From Membranipora membranacea (lineage: Eukaryota; Bryozoa; Gymnolaemata; Cheilostomatida; Membraniporidae), in NCBI GenBank assembly GCA_914767715.1, contig OU612066.1:13461001-13521000 (forward strand): DNA of 60,000 nt. The letters run 5' to 3'. The notes below the pieces were generated by a model. It was not told where the DNA came from. It worked only from the letters and a program-made list of their open reading frames with translations, and did no database searches. Position 1 is the first letter of the stretch. The number at the start of each line of letters is the position of its first letter. The position numbers were made by a program, and so were the translations under genes. Positions 35,326 to 47,819 of the stretch are shown in pieces.

Positions 35326-37889
35326 GACCAGTTCAAGCTCTTATTGCCCTCATTCAACACGCCGAATATTGGAATCCTCGGATTAACAGGGGGGTCACAA
35401 CGCTGACTTGAAAATCCAAAAATTATACCAAGGGAGGGTATCATGCTTTTTTTCGGCCAGATCAAAAAATAGATTTGCTTCTAACTAACCTCATAAGGAG
35501 GAGCAACTCCTGCTCATCTCGAATCTGCAGACCGTTTGGCTCTGCGGCTTTTCGTTCTCCGTCAGCGTCCGTTTTAATTAGGGCCACTTTTGCTATAAAA
35601 AAACATGCCAAACGGCAGCACCGAAAAATTAAATCTCTGTTGGATTCTTATCAAACTCCAACCAGTTCAAGCTCTTATTGCCCTCATTCAACAAGTCGAA
35701 TATTTGAATCCTCTGATTGACAGGGGGGTCACAACGCTGACTTGAAAATCCAAAAATTATACCAAGGGAGGGTATCATGCTTTTTTTTCGGCCAGATCAA
35801 AAAATAGATTTGCTTCTAACTAACCTCATAAGGAGGAGCAACTCCTGCTCATCTCGAATCTGCAGACCGTTTGGCTCTGCGGCTTTTTGTTCTCCGTCAG
35901 CGTCCGTTTTAATTAGGGCCACTTTTGCTATAAAAAAACATGCCAAACGGCAGCATCGGAAATTTAAATCTCTGTTGGATACTTATCAAACTCAGACCAG
36001 TTCAAGCTCTTATTGCCCTCATTCAACACGCCGAATATTTGAATCCTCGGCTTAACAGGGGGGTTGCAACGCTGACTTGAAAATCCAAAAATTATACCAA
36101 GGGAGAGTATCATGCTTTTTTTTCAGCCAGATCAAAAAATAGATTTGCTTCTAATTAACCTCATAAGGAGGAGCAACTCCTGCTCATCTCGAATCTGCAG
36201 ACCGTTTGGCTCTGCGGTTTTTCGTTCTCCGTCAGCGTCCGTTTTAATTAGGGCCACTTTTGCTATAAAAAAACATGCCAAACGGCAGCATCGAAAAATT
36301 AAATCTCTGTTGGATTCTTATCAAACTCCGACCAGTTCAAGCTCTTATTGCCCTCATTCAACACGCCGAATATTGGAATCCTCGGATTAACAGGGGGGTC
36401 ACATCGCTGACTTGAAAATCCAAAAATTATACCAAGGGAGGGTATCATGCTTTTTTTCAGCCAGATCAAAAAATAGATTTGCTTCTAACTAACCTGATAA
36501 GGAGGAGCAACTCCTGCTCATCTCGAATCTGCAGACCGTTTGGCTCTGCGGTTTTTCGTTCTCCGTCAGCGTCCGTTTTGATTAGGGCCACTTTTGCTAT
36601 AAAAAAACATGCCGAACGGCAGCATCGAAAAATTAAATCTCTGTTGGAATCTTATCAAACTCCGACCAGTTCAAGCTCTTATTGCCCTCATTCAACACGC
36701 CGAATATTGGAATCCTCGGATTAACAGGGGGGTCACAACGCTGACTTGAAAATCCAAAAATTATACCAAGGGAGGGTATCATGCTTTTTTTCGGCCAGAT
36801 CAAAAAATAGATTTGCTTCTAACTAACCTCATAAGGAGGAGCAACTCCTGCTCATCTCGAATCTGCAGACCGTTTGGCTCTGCGGCTTTTCGTTCTCCGT
36901 CAGCGTCCGTTTTAATTAGGGCCACTTTTGCTATAAAAAAACATGCCAAACGGCAGCACCGAAAAATTAAATCTCTGTTGGATTCTTATCAAACTCCAAC
37001 CAGTTCAAGCTCTTATTGCCCTCATTCAACAAGTCGAATATTTGAATCCTCTGATTGACAGGGGGGTCACAACGCTGACTTGAAAATCCAAAAATTATAC
37101 CAAGGGAGGGTATCATGCTTTTTTTTCGGCCAGATCAAAAAATAGATTTGCTTCTAACTAACCTCATAAGGAGGAGCAACTCCTGCTCATCTCGAATCTG
37201 CAGACCGTTTGGCTCTGCGGCTTTTTGTTCTCCGTCAGCGTCCGTTTTAATTAGGGCCACTTTTGCTATAAAAAAACATGCCAAACGGCAGCATCGGAAA
37301 TTTAAATCTCTGTTGGATACTTATCAAACTCAGACCAGTTCAAGCTCTTATTGCCCTCATTCAACACGCCGAATATTTGAATCCTCGGCTTAACAGGGGG
37401 GTTGCAACGCTGACTTGAAAATCCAAAAATTATACCAAGGGAGAGTATCATGCTTTTTTTTCAGCCAGATCAAAAAATAGATTTGCTTCTAATTAACCTC
37501 ATAAGGAGGAGCAACTCCTGCTCATCTCGAATCTGCAGACCGTTTGGCTCTGCGGTTTTTCGTTCTCCGTCAGCGTCCGTTTTAATTAGGGCCACTTTTG
37601 CTATAAAAAAACATGCCAAACGGCAGCATCGAAAAATTAAATCTCTGTTGGATTCTTATCAAACTCCGACCAGTTCAAGCTCTTATTGCCCTCATTCAAC
37701 ACGCCGAATATTGGAATCCTCGGATTAACAGGGGGGTCACATCGCTGACTTGAAAATCCAAAAATTATACCAAGGGAGGGTATCATGCTTTTTTTCAGCC
37801 AGATCAAAAAATAGATTTGCTTCTAACTAACCTGATAAGGAGGAGCAACTCCTGCTCATCTCGAATCTGCAGACCGTTTGGCTCTGCGG
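35159..37889 (+). repeat. Domain D: 4-monomer HOR, 1,338 bp, about two copies
   Basis: The sequence 35159-36551 is repeated at 36497-37889 at a constant 1,338-bp offset. Monomers at 35443, 35777 and 36112 pair with 36781, 37115 and 37450. By eye I find no differences within these pairs. The left limit is the CCTCATAAGG versus CCTGATAAGG difference (35158 and 36496); the right limit is GCGGTTTTTC versus GCGGCTTTTC (36552 and 37890). Monomers at 35443 and 36781 have a 7-T run, and 35777 and 37115 have CTCAGACC with CGGCTTAACAG. Confidence 0.9.
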
Positions 37890-38453
37890 CTTTTCCTTCT
37901 CCGTCAGCGTCCGTTTTAATTAGGGCCACTTTTGCTATAAAAAAACATGCCAAACGGCAGCATCGAAAAATTAAATCTCTGTTGGATTCTTATCAAACTC
38001 CAACCAGTTCAATCTCTTATTGCCCTCATTCAACACGCCGAATATTTGAATCCTCTGATTGACAGGGGGGTCACAACGCTGACTTGAAAATCCAAAAGTT
38101 ATACCAAGGGAGGGTATCATGCTTTTTTTTCGGCCAGATCAAAAAATAGATTTGCTTCTAACTAACCTCATAAGGAGGAGCAACTCCTGCTCATCTCGAA
38201 TCTGCAGACCGTTTGGCTCTGCGGTTTTTCGTTCTCCGTCAGCGTCCGTTTTAATTAGGGCCACTTTTGCTATAAAAAAACATGCCGAACGGCAGCATCG
38301 AAAAATTAAATCTCTGTTGGATTCTTATCAAACTCCGACCAGTTCAAGCTCTTATTGCCCTCATTCAACACGCCGTATATTGGAATCCTCGGATTAACAG
38401 GGGGGTCACAACGCTGACTTGAAAATCCAAAAATTATACCAAGGGAGGGTATC
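37785..38453 (+). repeat. Transition monomers between domains D and E
   Basis: Monomers at 37785 and 38119 follow the second 1,338-bp HOR copy. The first begins like the HOR monomer at 36447 (TTTCAGCC, CCTGATAAGG) but changes at 37890 to GGCTTTTCCTTC and ends with CTCCAACCAGTTCAATCTC, a form otherwise seen at 32765. The second has the GCGGTTTTTCG and CATGCCGAACGG markers. Domain E markers start in the next monomer. Confidence 0.75.
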
Positions 38454-41400
38454 ATGCTTTTTTTCGGCCAGATCAAAAAATAGATTTGCTTCTAACTAAC
38501 CTCATAAGGAGGAGCAACTCCTGCTCATCTCGAATCTGCAGACCGTTTGGCTCTGCGGCTTTTCGTTCTCCGTCAGCGTCCGCTTTAATTAGGGCCACTT
38601 TTGCTATAAAAAAACATGCCAAACGGCAGCACCGAAAAATTAAATCTCTGTTGGATTCTTATCAAACTCCAACCAGTTCAAGCTCTTATTGCCCTCATTC
38701 AACAAGTCGAATATTTGAATCCTCTGATTGACAGGGGGGTCACAACGCTGACTTGAAAATCCAAAAATTATACCAAGGGAGGGTATCATGCTTTTTTTTC
38801 GGCCAGATCAAAGAATAGATTTGCTTCTTACTAACCTCATAAGGAGGAGCAACTCCTGCTCATCTCGAATCTGCAGACCGTTTGGCTCTGCGGCTTTTTG
38901 TTCTCCGTCAGCGTCCGTTTTAATTAGGGCCACTTTTGCTATAAAAAAACATGCCAAACGGCAGCATCGGAAAACTAAATCTCTGTTGGATACTTATCAA
39001 ACTCCGACCAGTTCAAGCTCTTATTGCCCTCATTCAAAACGCCTAATATTTGAATCCTCGGCTTAACAGGGGGGTCACAACGCTGACTTGAAAATCCAAA
39101 AATTATACCAAGGGAGGGTATCATGCTTTTTTTTCGGCCAAATCAAAAAATAGATTTGATTCTAACTAACCTCATAAGGAGGAGCAACTCCTGCTCATCT
39201 CGAATCTGCAGACCGTTTGGCTCTGCGGCTTTTTGTTCTCCGTCAGCGTCCGTTTTAATTAGGGCCACTTTTGCTATAAAAAAACATGCCAAACCGCAGC
39301 ATCGGAAAATTAAATCTCTGTTGGATACTTATCAAACTCAGACCAGTTCAAGCTCTTATTGCCCTCATTCAACACGCCGAATATTTGAATCCTCGGCTTA
39401 ACAGGGGGGTCGCAACGCTGACTTGAAAATCCAAAAGTTATACCAAGGGAGGGTATCATGCTTTTTTTTCAGCCAGATCAAAAAATAGATTTGCTTCTAA
39501 TTAACCTCATAAGGAGGAGCAACTCCTGCTCATCTCGAATCTGCAGACCGTTTGGCTCTGCGGCTTTTCGTTCTCCGTCAGCGTCCGTTTTAATTAGGGC
39601 CACTTTTGCTATAAAAAAACATGCCAAACGGCAGCATCGAAAAATTAAATCTCTGTTGGATTCTTATCAAACTCCAACCAGTTCAAGCTCTTATTGCCCT
39701 CATTCAACACGCCGAATATTTGAATCCTCTGATTGACAGGGGGTCACAACGCTGACTTGAAAATCCAAAAATTATACCAAGGGAGGGTATCATGCTTTTT
39801 TTTCGGCCAGACCAAAAAATAGAATTGCTTCTAACTAACCTCATAAGGAGGAGCAACTCCTGCTCATCTCGAATCTGCAGACCGTTTGGCTCTGCGGCTT
39901 TTCGTTCTCCGTCAGCGTCCGTTTTAATTAGGGCCACTTTTGCTATAAAAAAACATGCCAAATGGCAGCATCGAAAAATTAAATCTCTGTTGGATTCTTA
40001 TCAAACTCCGACCAGTTCAAGCTCTTATTGCCCTCATTCAACACGCCGAATATTGAAATCCTCGGATTAACAGGGGGGTCACAACGCTGACTTGAAAATC
40101 CAAAAATTATACCAAGGGAGGGTATCATGCTTTTTTTTCGGCCAGATCAAAAAATAGATTTGCTTCTAACTAATCTCATAAGGAGGAGCAACTCCTGCTC
40201 ATCTCGAATCTGCAGACCGTTTGGCTCTGCGGCTTTTCGTTCTCCGTCGGCGTTCGTTTTAATTAGGGCCCTTTTGCTATAGAAAAACATGCCAAACGGC
40301 AGCATCGAAAAATTAAATCTCTGTTGGATTCTTATCAAACTCCGACCAGTTCAAGCTCTTATTGCCCTCATTCAACACGGCGAATATTGGAATCCTCGGA
40401 TTAACAGGGGGGTCACAACGCTGACTTGAGAATAAAAAAATTATACCAAGAGTGGTATCATGCTTTTTTTTCGGCCAGATCAAAAAATAGATTTGCTTCT
40501 AACTAACCTCATAAGGAGGAGCAACTCCTGCTCATCTCGTATCTGCAGACCCTTTAGCTCTGCGGCTTTTCGTTCTCCGTCAGCGTCCGTTTTAATTGGG
40601 GCCACTTTTGCTATAAAAAAACATGCCAAACGGCAGCATCGAAAAAATAAATCTGTGTTGGATTCTTATCAAACTCCGACCAGTTCAAGCTCTTATTGCC
40701 CTCATTCAACACGCCGAATATTGGAATCCTCGGATTAACAGGGGGGTCACAACGCTGACTTGAAAATCCAAAAATTATACCAAGGGAGGGTATCATGCTT
40801 TTTTTTCGGCCAGATCAAAAAATAGATTTGCTTCTAACTAACCTCATAAGGAGTAGCAACTCCTGCTCATCTCGAATCTGCAGACCGTTTGGCTCTGCGG
40901 CTTTTCGTTCTCCGTCGGCGTTCGTTTTAATTAGGGCCACTTTTGCTATAGAAACACATGCCAAACGGCAGCATCGAAAAATTAAATCTCTGTTGGATTC
41001 TTATCAAACTCCGACCAGTTCAAGCTCTTATTGCCCTCATTTAACACGGCGAATATTGGAATCCTCGGATTAACAGGGGGGTCACAACGCTGACTTGAAA
41101 ATCAAAAAATTATACCAAGAGTGGTATCATGCTTTTTTTTCGGCCAGATCAAAAAATGGATTTCCTTCTAACTAACCTCATAAGGAGGTGCAACTCCTGC
41201 TCATCTCGAATCTGCAGACTGTTTGGCTCTGCGGCTTTTCGTTCTCCGTCAGCGTCCGTTTTAATTAGGGCCACTTTTGCTATAAAAAAACATGCCGAAC
41301 GGCAGCATCGAAAAATTAAATCTCTGTTGGATTCTTATCAAACTCCGACCAGTTCAAGCTCTTATTGCCCTCATTCAACACGCCGAATATTAGAATCCTC

Positions 41401-41463
41401 GGATTAACAGGGGGGTCACAACGCTGACTTGAAAATCCAAAAATTATACCAAGGGAGGGTATC
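38454..41463 (+). repeat. Domain E block 1: 9 monomers, 3,010 bp
   Basis: Monomers start at 38454, 38788, 39123, 39458, 39792, 40127, 40460, 40795 and 41129. The first four are the classes called a-d here: a has a 7-T run with GTCCGCTTTAATT and CAACAAGTCG; b has AAAGAATAG; c has GGCCAAATC with TTGATTC; d has TTTCAGCC with CTTCTAATTAAC. The fifth (39792) is a hybrid with the front of class e (GACCAAAAAATAGAATTG) and the back of class f (ATTGAAATCC). Then come class g, j (CGTATCTGCAGACC, TTAATTGGGG), k (AGGAGTAGC, GAAACACATG) and l (AGGTGCAAC, GCAGACTG). Relative to the 15-monomer block this copy lacks a six-monomer interval. Confidence 0.85.
41112..41127. other. Compact junction dyad ATACCA-AGAG-TGGTAT
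   Basis: In part of domain E the spacer is one base shorter and one base changed, giving six-base arms around four bases. The dyad is kept, and even lengthened, despite the indel. The same form precedes the monomers at 40460, 43806, 45479, 46148, 46816, 47485, 49493, 50162, 51836, 52505, 55182, 56855, 58194 and 58863. Confidence 0.87.
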
Positions 41464-44400
41464 ATGCTTTTTTTCGGCCAGATCAAAAAATAGATTTGCT
41501 TCTAACTAACCTCATAAGGAGGAGCAACTCCTGCTCATCTCGAATCTGCAGACCGTTTGGCTCTGCGGCTTTTCGTTCTCCGTCAGCGTCCGCTTTAATT
41601 AGGGCCACTTTTGCTATAAAAAAACATGCCAAACGGCAGCACCGAAAAATTAAATCTCTGTTGGATTCTTATCAAACTCCAACCAGTTCAAGCTCTTATT
41701 GCCCTCATTCAACAAGTCGAATATTTGAATCCTCTGATTGACAGGGGGGTCACAACGCTGACTTGAAAATCCAAAAATTATACCAAGGGAGGGTATCATG
41801 CTTTTTTTTCGGCCAGATCAAAGAATAGATTTGCTTCTTACTAACCTCATAAGGAGGAGCAACTCCTGCTCATCTCGAATCTGCAGACCGTTTGGCTCTG
41901 CGGCTTTTTGTTCTCCGTCAGCGTCCGTTTTAATTAGGGCCACTTTTGCTATAAAAGAACATGCCAAACGGCAGCATCGGAAAACTAAATCTCTGTTGGA
42001 TACTTATCAAACTCCGACCAGTTCAAGCTCTTATTGCCCTCATTCAAAACGCCTAATATTTGAATCCTCGGCTTAACAGGGGGGTCACAACGCTGACTTG
42101 AAAATCCAAAAATTATACCAAGGGAGGGTATCATGCTTTTTTTTCGGCCAAATCAAAAAATAGATTTGATTCTAACTAACCTCATAAGGAGGAGCAACTC
42201 CTGCTCATCTCGAATCTGCAGACCGTTTGGCTCTGCGGCTTTATGTTCTCCGTCAGCTTCCGTTTTAATTAGGGCCACTTTTGCTATAAAAAAACATGCC
42301 AAACCGCAGCATCGGAAAATTAAATCTCTGTTGGATACTTATCAAACTCAGACCAGTTCAAGCTCTTATTGCCCTCATTCAACACGCCGAATATTTGAAT
42401 CCTCGGCTTAACAGGGGGGTCGCAACGCTGACTTGAAAATCCAAAAGTTATACCAAGGGAGGGTATCATGCTTTTTTTTCAGCCAGATCAAAAAATAGAT
42501 TTGCTTCTAATTAACTTCATAAGGAGGAGCAACTCCTGCTCATCTCGAATCTGCAGACCGTTTGGCTCTGCGGATTTTCGTTCTCCGTCAGCGTCCGTTT
42601 TAATTAGGGCCACTTTTGCTATAAAAAAACATGCCAAACGGCAGCATCGAAAAATTAAATCTCTGTTGGATTCTTATCAAACTCCAACCAGTTCAAGCTC
42701 TTATTGCCCTCATTCAACACGCCGAATATTTGAATCCTCTGATTGACAGGGGGTCACAACGCTGACTTGAAAATCCAAAAATTATACCAAGGGAGGGTAT
42801 CATGCTTTTTTTTCGGCCAGACCAAAAAATAGAATTGCTTCTAACTAACCTCATAAGGAGGAGCAACTCCTGCTCATCTCGAATCTGCAGACCGTTTGGC
42901 TCCGCGGCTTCTCGTTCTCCGTCAGCGTCCGTTTTAATTAGGGCCACTTTTGCTATAAACAAACATGCCAAATGGCAGCATCGAAAAATTAAATCTCTGT
43001 TGGATACTTATCAAACTCCGACCAGTTCAAGCTCTTATTGCCCTCATTCAACACGCCGAATATTTGAATCCTCTGATTAACAGGGGGGTCACAACGCTGA
43101 CTTGAAAATCCAAAAATTATACCAAGGGAGGGTATCATGCTTTTTTTTCGGCCAGACCAAAAAATAGATTTGCTTCTAACTAACCTCATAAGGAGGAGCA
43201 ACTCCTGCTCATCTCGAATCTGCAGACCGTTTGGCTCTGCGGCTTTTCGTTCTCCGTCAGCGTCCGTTTTAATTAGGGCCACTTTTGCTATAAAAAAACA
43301 TGCCAAATGGCAGCATCGAAAAATTAAATCTCTGTTGGATTCTTATCAAACTCCGACCAGTTCAAGCTCTTATTGCCCTCATTCAACACGCCGAATATTG
43401 AAATCCTCGGATTAACAGGGGGGTCACAACGCTGACTTGAAAATCCAAAAATTATACCAAGGGAGGGTATCATGCTTTTTTTTCGGCCAGATCAAAAAAT
43501 ATATTTGCTTCTAACTAACCTCATAAGGAGGAGCAACTCCTGCTCATCTCGAATCTGCAGACCGTTTGGCTCTGCGGCTTTTCGTTCTCCGTCGGCGTTC
43601 GTTTTAATTAGGGCCACTTTTGCTATAGAAAAACATGCCAAACGGCAGCATCGAAAAATTAAATCTCTGTTGGATTCTTATCAAACTCCGACCAGTTCAA
43701 GCTCTTATTGCCCTCATTCAACACGCCGAATATTGAAATCCTCGGATTAACAGGGGGGTCACAACGCTGACTTGAGAATAAAAAAATTATACCAAGAGTG
43801 GTATCATGCTTTTTTTTCGGCCAGATCAAAAAATAGATTTGCTTCTAACTAACCTCATAAGGAGGAGCAACTCCTGCTCATCTCGAGTCTGCAGACCGTT
43901 TGGCTCTGCGTCTTTTCGTTCTACGTCAGCGTCCGTTTTAATTAGGGCCACTTTTGCTATGACAAAACATGCCAAACAGCAGCATCGAAAAATTAAATCT
44001 GTGTTGGATTCTTATCAAACTCCGACCAGTTCAAGCTCTTATTGCCCTCATTCAACACGCCGAATATTGGAATCCTCGGATTAACAGGGGGGTCACAACG
44101 CTGACTTGAAAATCCAAAAATTATACCAAGGGAGGGTATCATGCTTTTTTTTCGGCCAGATCAAAAAATAGATTTGCTTCTAACTAACCTCATAAGGAGA
44201 AGCAACTCCTGCTCATCTCGAATCTGCAGACCGTTTGGCTCTGCGGCTTTTCGTTCTCCGTCGGCGTTCGTTTTAATTAGGGCCACTTTTGCTATAGAAA
44301 CACATGCCAAACGGCAGCATCGAAAAATTAAATCTCTGTTGGATTCTTATCAAACTCCAACCAGTTCAAGCTCTTATTGCCCTCATTCAACACGCCGAAT

Positions 44401-46482
44401 ATTTGAATCCTCTGATTGACAGGGGGTCACAACGCTGACTTGAAAATCCAAAAATTATACCAAGGGAGGGTATCATGCTTTTTTTTCGGCCAGACCAAAA
44501 AATAGAATTGCTTCTAACTAACCTCATAAGGAGGAGCAACTCCTGCTCATCTCGAATCTGCAGACCGTTTGGCTCTGCGGCTTCTCGTTCTCCGTCAGCG
44601 TCCGTTTTAATTAGGGCCACTTTTGCTATAAACAAACATGCCAAATGGCAGCATCGAAAAATTAAATCTCTGTTGGATACTTATCAAACTCCGACCAGTT
44701 CAAGCTCTTATTGCCCTCATTCAACACGCCGAATATTTGAATCCTCTGATTAACAGGGGGGTCACAACGCTGACTTGAAAATCCAAAAATTATACCAAGG
44801 GAGGGTATCATGCTTTTTTTTCGGCCAGACCAAAAAATAGATTTGCTTCTAACTAACCTCATAAGGAGGAGCAACTCCTGCTCATCTCGAATCTGCAGAC
44901 CGTTTGGCTCTGCGGCTTTTCGTTCTCCGTCAGCGTCCGTTTTAATTAGGGCCACTTTTGCTATAAAAAAACATGCCAAATGGCAGCATCGAAAAATTAA
45001 ATCTCTGTTGGATTCTTATCAAACTCCGACCAGTTCAAGCTCTTATTGCCCTCATTCAACACGCCGAATATTGAAATCCTCGGATTAACAGGGGGGTCAC
45101 AACGCTGACTTGAAAATCCAAAAATTATACCAAGGGAGGGTATCATGCTTTTTTTTCGGCCAGATCAAAAAATAGATTTGCTTCTAACTAATCTCATAAG
45201 GAGGAGCAACTCCTGCTCATCTCGAATCTGCAGACCGTTTGGCTCTGCGGCTTTTCGTTCTCCGTCGGCGTTCGTTTTAATTAGGGCCACTTTTGCTATA
45301 GAAAAACATGCCAAACGGCAGCATCGAAAAATTAAATCTCTGTTGGATTCTTATCAAACTCCGACCAGTTCAAGCTCTTATTGCCCTCATTCAACACGGC
45401 GAATATTGGAATCCTCGGATTAACAGGGGGGTCACAACGCTGACTTGAGAATAAAAAAATTATACCAAGAGTGGTATCATGCTTTTTTTTCGGCCAGATC
45501 AAAAAATAGATTTGCTTCTAACTAACCTCATAAGGAGGAGCAACTCCTGCTCATCTCGTATCTGCAGACCCTTTAGCTCTGCGGCTTTTCGTTCTCCGTC
45601 AGCGTCCGTTTTAATTGGGGCCACTTTTGCTATAAAAAAACATGCCAAACAGCAGCATCGAAAAAATAAATCTGTGTTGGATTCTTATCAAACTCCGACC
45701 AGTTCAAGCTCTTATTGCCCTCATTCAACACGCCGAATATTGGAATCCTCGGATTAACAGGGGGGTCACAACGCTGACTTGAAAATCCAAAAATTATACC
45801 AAGGGAGGGTATCATGCTTTTTTTTCGGCCAGATCAAAAAATAGATTTGCTTCTAACTAACCTCATAAGGAGTAGCAACTCCTGCTCATCTCGAATCTGC
45901 AGACCGTTTGGCTCTGCGGCTTTTCGTTCTCCGTCGGCGTTCGTTTTAATTAGGGCCACTTTTGCTATAGAAACACATGCCAAACGGCAGCATCGAAAAA
46001 TTAAATCTCTGTTGGATTCTTATCAAACTCCGACCAGTTCAAGCTCTTATTGCCCTCATTTAACACGGCGAATATTGGAATCCTCGGATTAACAGGGGGG
46101 TCACAACGCTGACTTGAAAATCAAAAAATTATACCAAGAGTGGTATCATGCTTTTTTTTCGGCCAGATCAAAAAATAGATTTGCTTCTAACTAACCTCAT
46201 AAGGAGGTGCAACTCCTGCTCATCTCGAATCTGCAGACTGTTTGGCTCTGCGGCTTTTCGTTCTCCGTCAGCGTCCGTTTTAATTAGGGCCACTTTTGCT
46301 ATAAAAAAACATGCCGAACGGCAGCATCGAAAAATTAAATCTCTGTTGGATTCTTATCAAACTCCGACCAGTTCAAGCTCTTATTGCCCTCATTCAACAC
46401 GCCGAATATTGGAATCCTCGGATTAACAGGGGGGTCACAACGCTGACTTGAAAATCCAAAAATTATACCAAGGGAGGGTATC
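41464..46482 (+). repeat. Domain E block 2: 15 monomers, 5,019 bp
   Basis: Class order is a b c d e f g h i e f g j k l, with monomers at 41464, 41798, 42133, 42468, 42802, 43137, 43472, 43806, 44141, 44475, 44810, 45145, 45479, 45814 and 46148. Classes e-f-g occur twice (42802-43805 and 44475-45478), so the block contains an internal five-monomer duplication. Class h is marked by CTGCGTCTTTTCGTTCTACG and CTATGACAAAAC. The stretch 40914-45922 recurs at 52290-57298. Confidence 0.88.
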
Positions 46483-47819
46483 ATGCTTTTTTTCGGCCAG
46501 ATCAAAAAATAGATTTGCTTCTAACTAACCTCATAAGGAGGAGCAACTCCTGCTCATCTCGAATCTGCAGACCGTTTGGCTCTGCGGCTTTTCGTTCTCC
46601 GTCAGCGTCCGCTTTAATTAGGGCCACTTTTGCTATAGAAAAACATGCCAAACGGCAGCATCGAAAAATTAAATCTCTGTTGGATTCTTATCAAACTCCG
46701 ACCAGTTCAAGCTCTTATTGCCCTCATTCAACACGGCGAATATTGGAATCCTCGGATTAACAGGGGGGTCACAACGCTGACTTGAGAATAAAAAAATTAT
46801 ACCAAGAGTGGTATCATGCTTTTTTTTCGGCCAGATCAAAAAATAGATTTGCTTCTAACTAACCTCATAAGGAGGAGCAACTCCTGCTCATCTCGTATCT
46901 GCAGACCCTTTAGCTCTGCGGCTTTTCGTTCTCCGTCAGCGTCCGTTTTAATTGGGGCCACTTTTGCTATAAAAAAACATGCCAAACAGCAGCATCGAAA
47001 AAATAAATCTGTGTTGGATTCTTATCAAACTCCGACCAGTTCAAGCTCTTATTGCCCTCATTCAACACGCCGAATATTGGAATCCTCGGATTAACAGGGG
47101 GGTCACAACGCTGACTTGAAAATCCAAAAATTATACCAAGGGAGGGTATCATGCTTTTTTTTCGGCCAGATCAAAAAATAGATTTGCTTCTAACTAACCT
47201 CATAAGGAGTAGCAACTCCTGCTCATCTCGAATCTGCAGACCGTTTGGCTCTGCGGCTTTTCGTTCTCCGTCGGCGTTCGTTTTAATTAGGGCCACTTTT
47301 GCTATAGAAACACATGCCAAACGGCAGCATCGAAAAATTAAATCTCTGTTGGATTCTTATCAAACTCCGACCAGTTCAAGCTCTTATTGCCCTCATTTAA
47401 CACGGCGAATATTGGAATCCTCGGATTAACAGGGGGGTCACAACGCTGACTTGAAAATCAAAAAATTATACCAAGAGTGGTATCATGCTTTTTTTTCGGC
47501 CAGATCAAAAAATAGATTTGCTTCTAACTAACCTCATAAGGAGGTGCAACTCCTGCTCATCTCGAATCTGCAGACTGTTTGGCTCTGCGGCTTTTCGTTC
47601 TCCGTCAGCGTCCGTTTTAATTAGGGCCACTTTTGCTATAAAAAAACATGCCGAACGGCAGCATCGAAAAATTAAATCTCTGTTGGATTCTTATCAAACT
47701 CCGACCAGTTCAAGCTCTTATTGCCCTCATTCAACACGCCGAATATTGGAATCCTCGGATTAACAGGGGGGTCACAACGCTGACTTGAAAATCCAAAAAT
47801 TATACCAAGGGAGGGTATC
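46483..47819 (+). repeat. Domain E block 3: 4 monomers, 1,337 bp
   Basis: The first monomer (46483) is an a/g hybrid with the 7-T run and GTCCGCTTTAATT of class a, followed by CTATAGAAAAAC and CACGGCG of class g. The switch lies at 46613-46637. It is followed by j (46816), k (47151) and l (47485), repeating the j-k-l at 45479-46482 with a 1,337-bp offset. The block reads as the product of a single unequal exchange between classes a and g. Confidence 0.87.
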
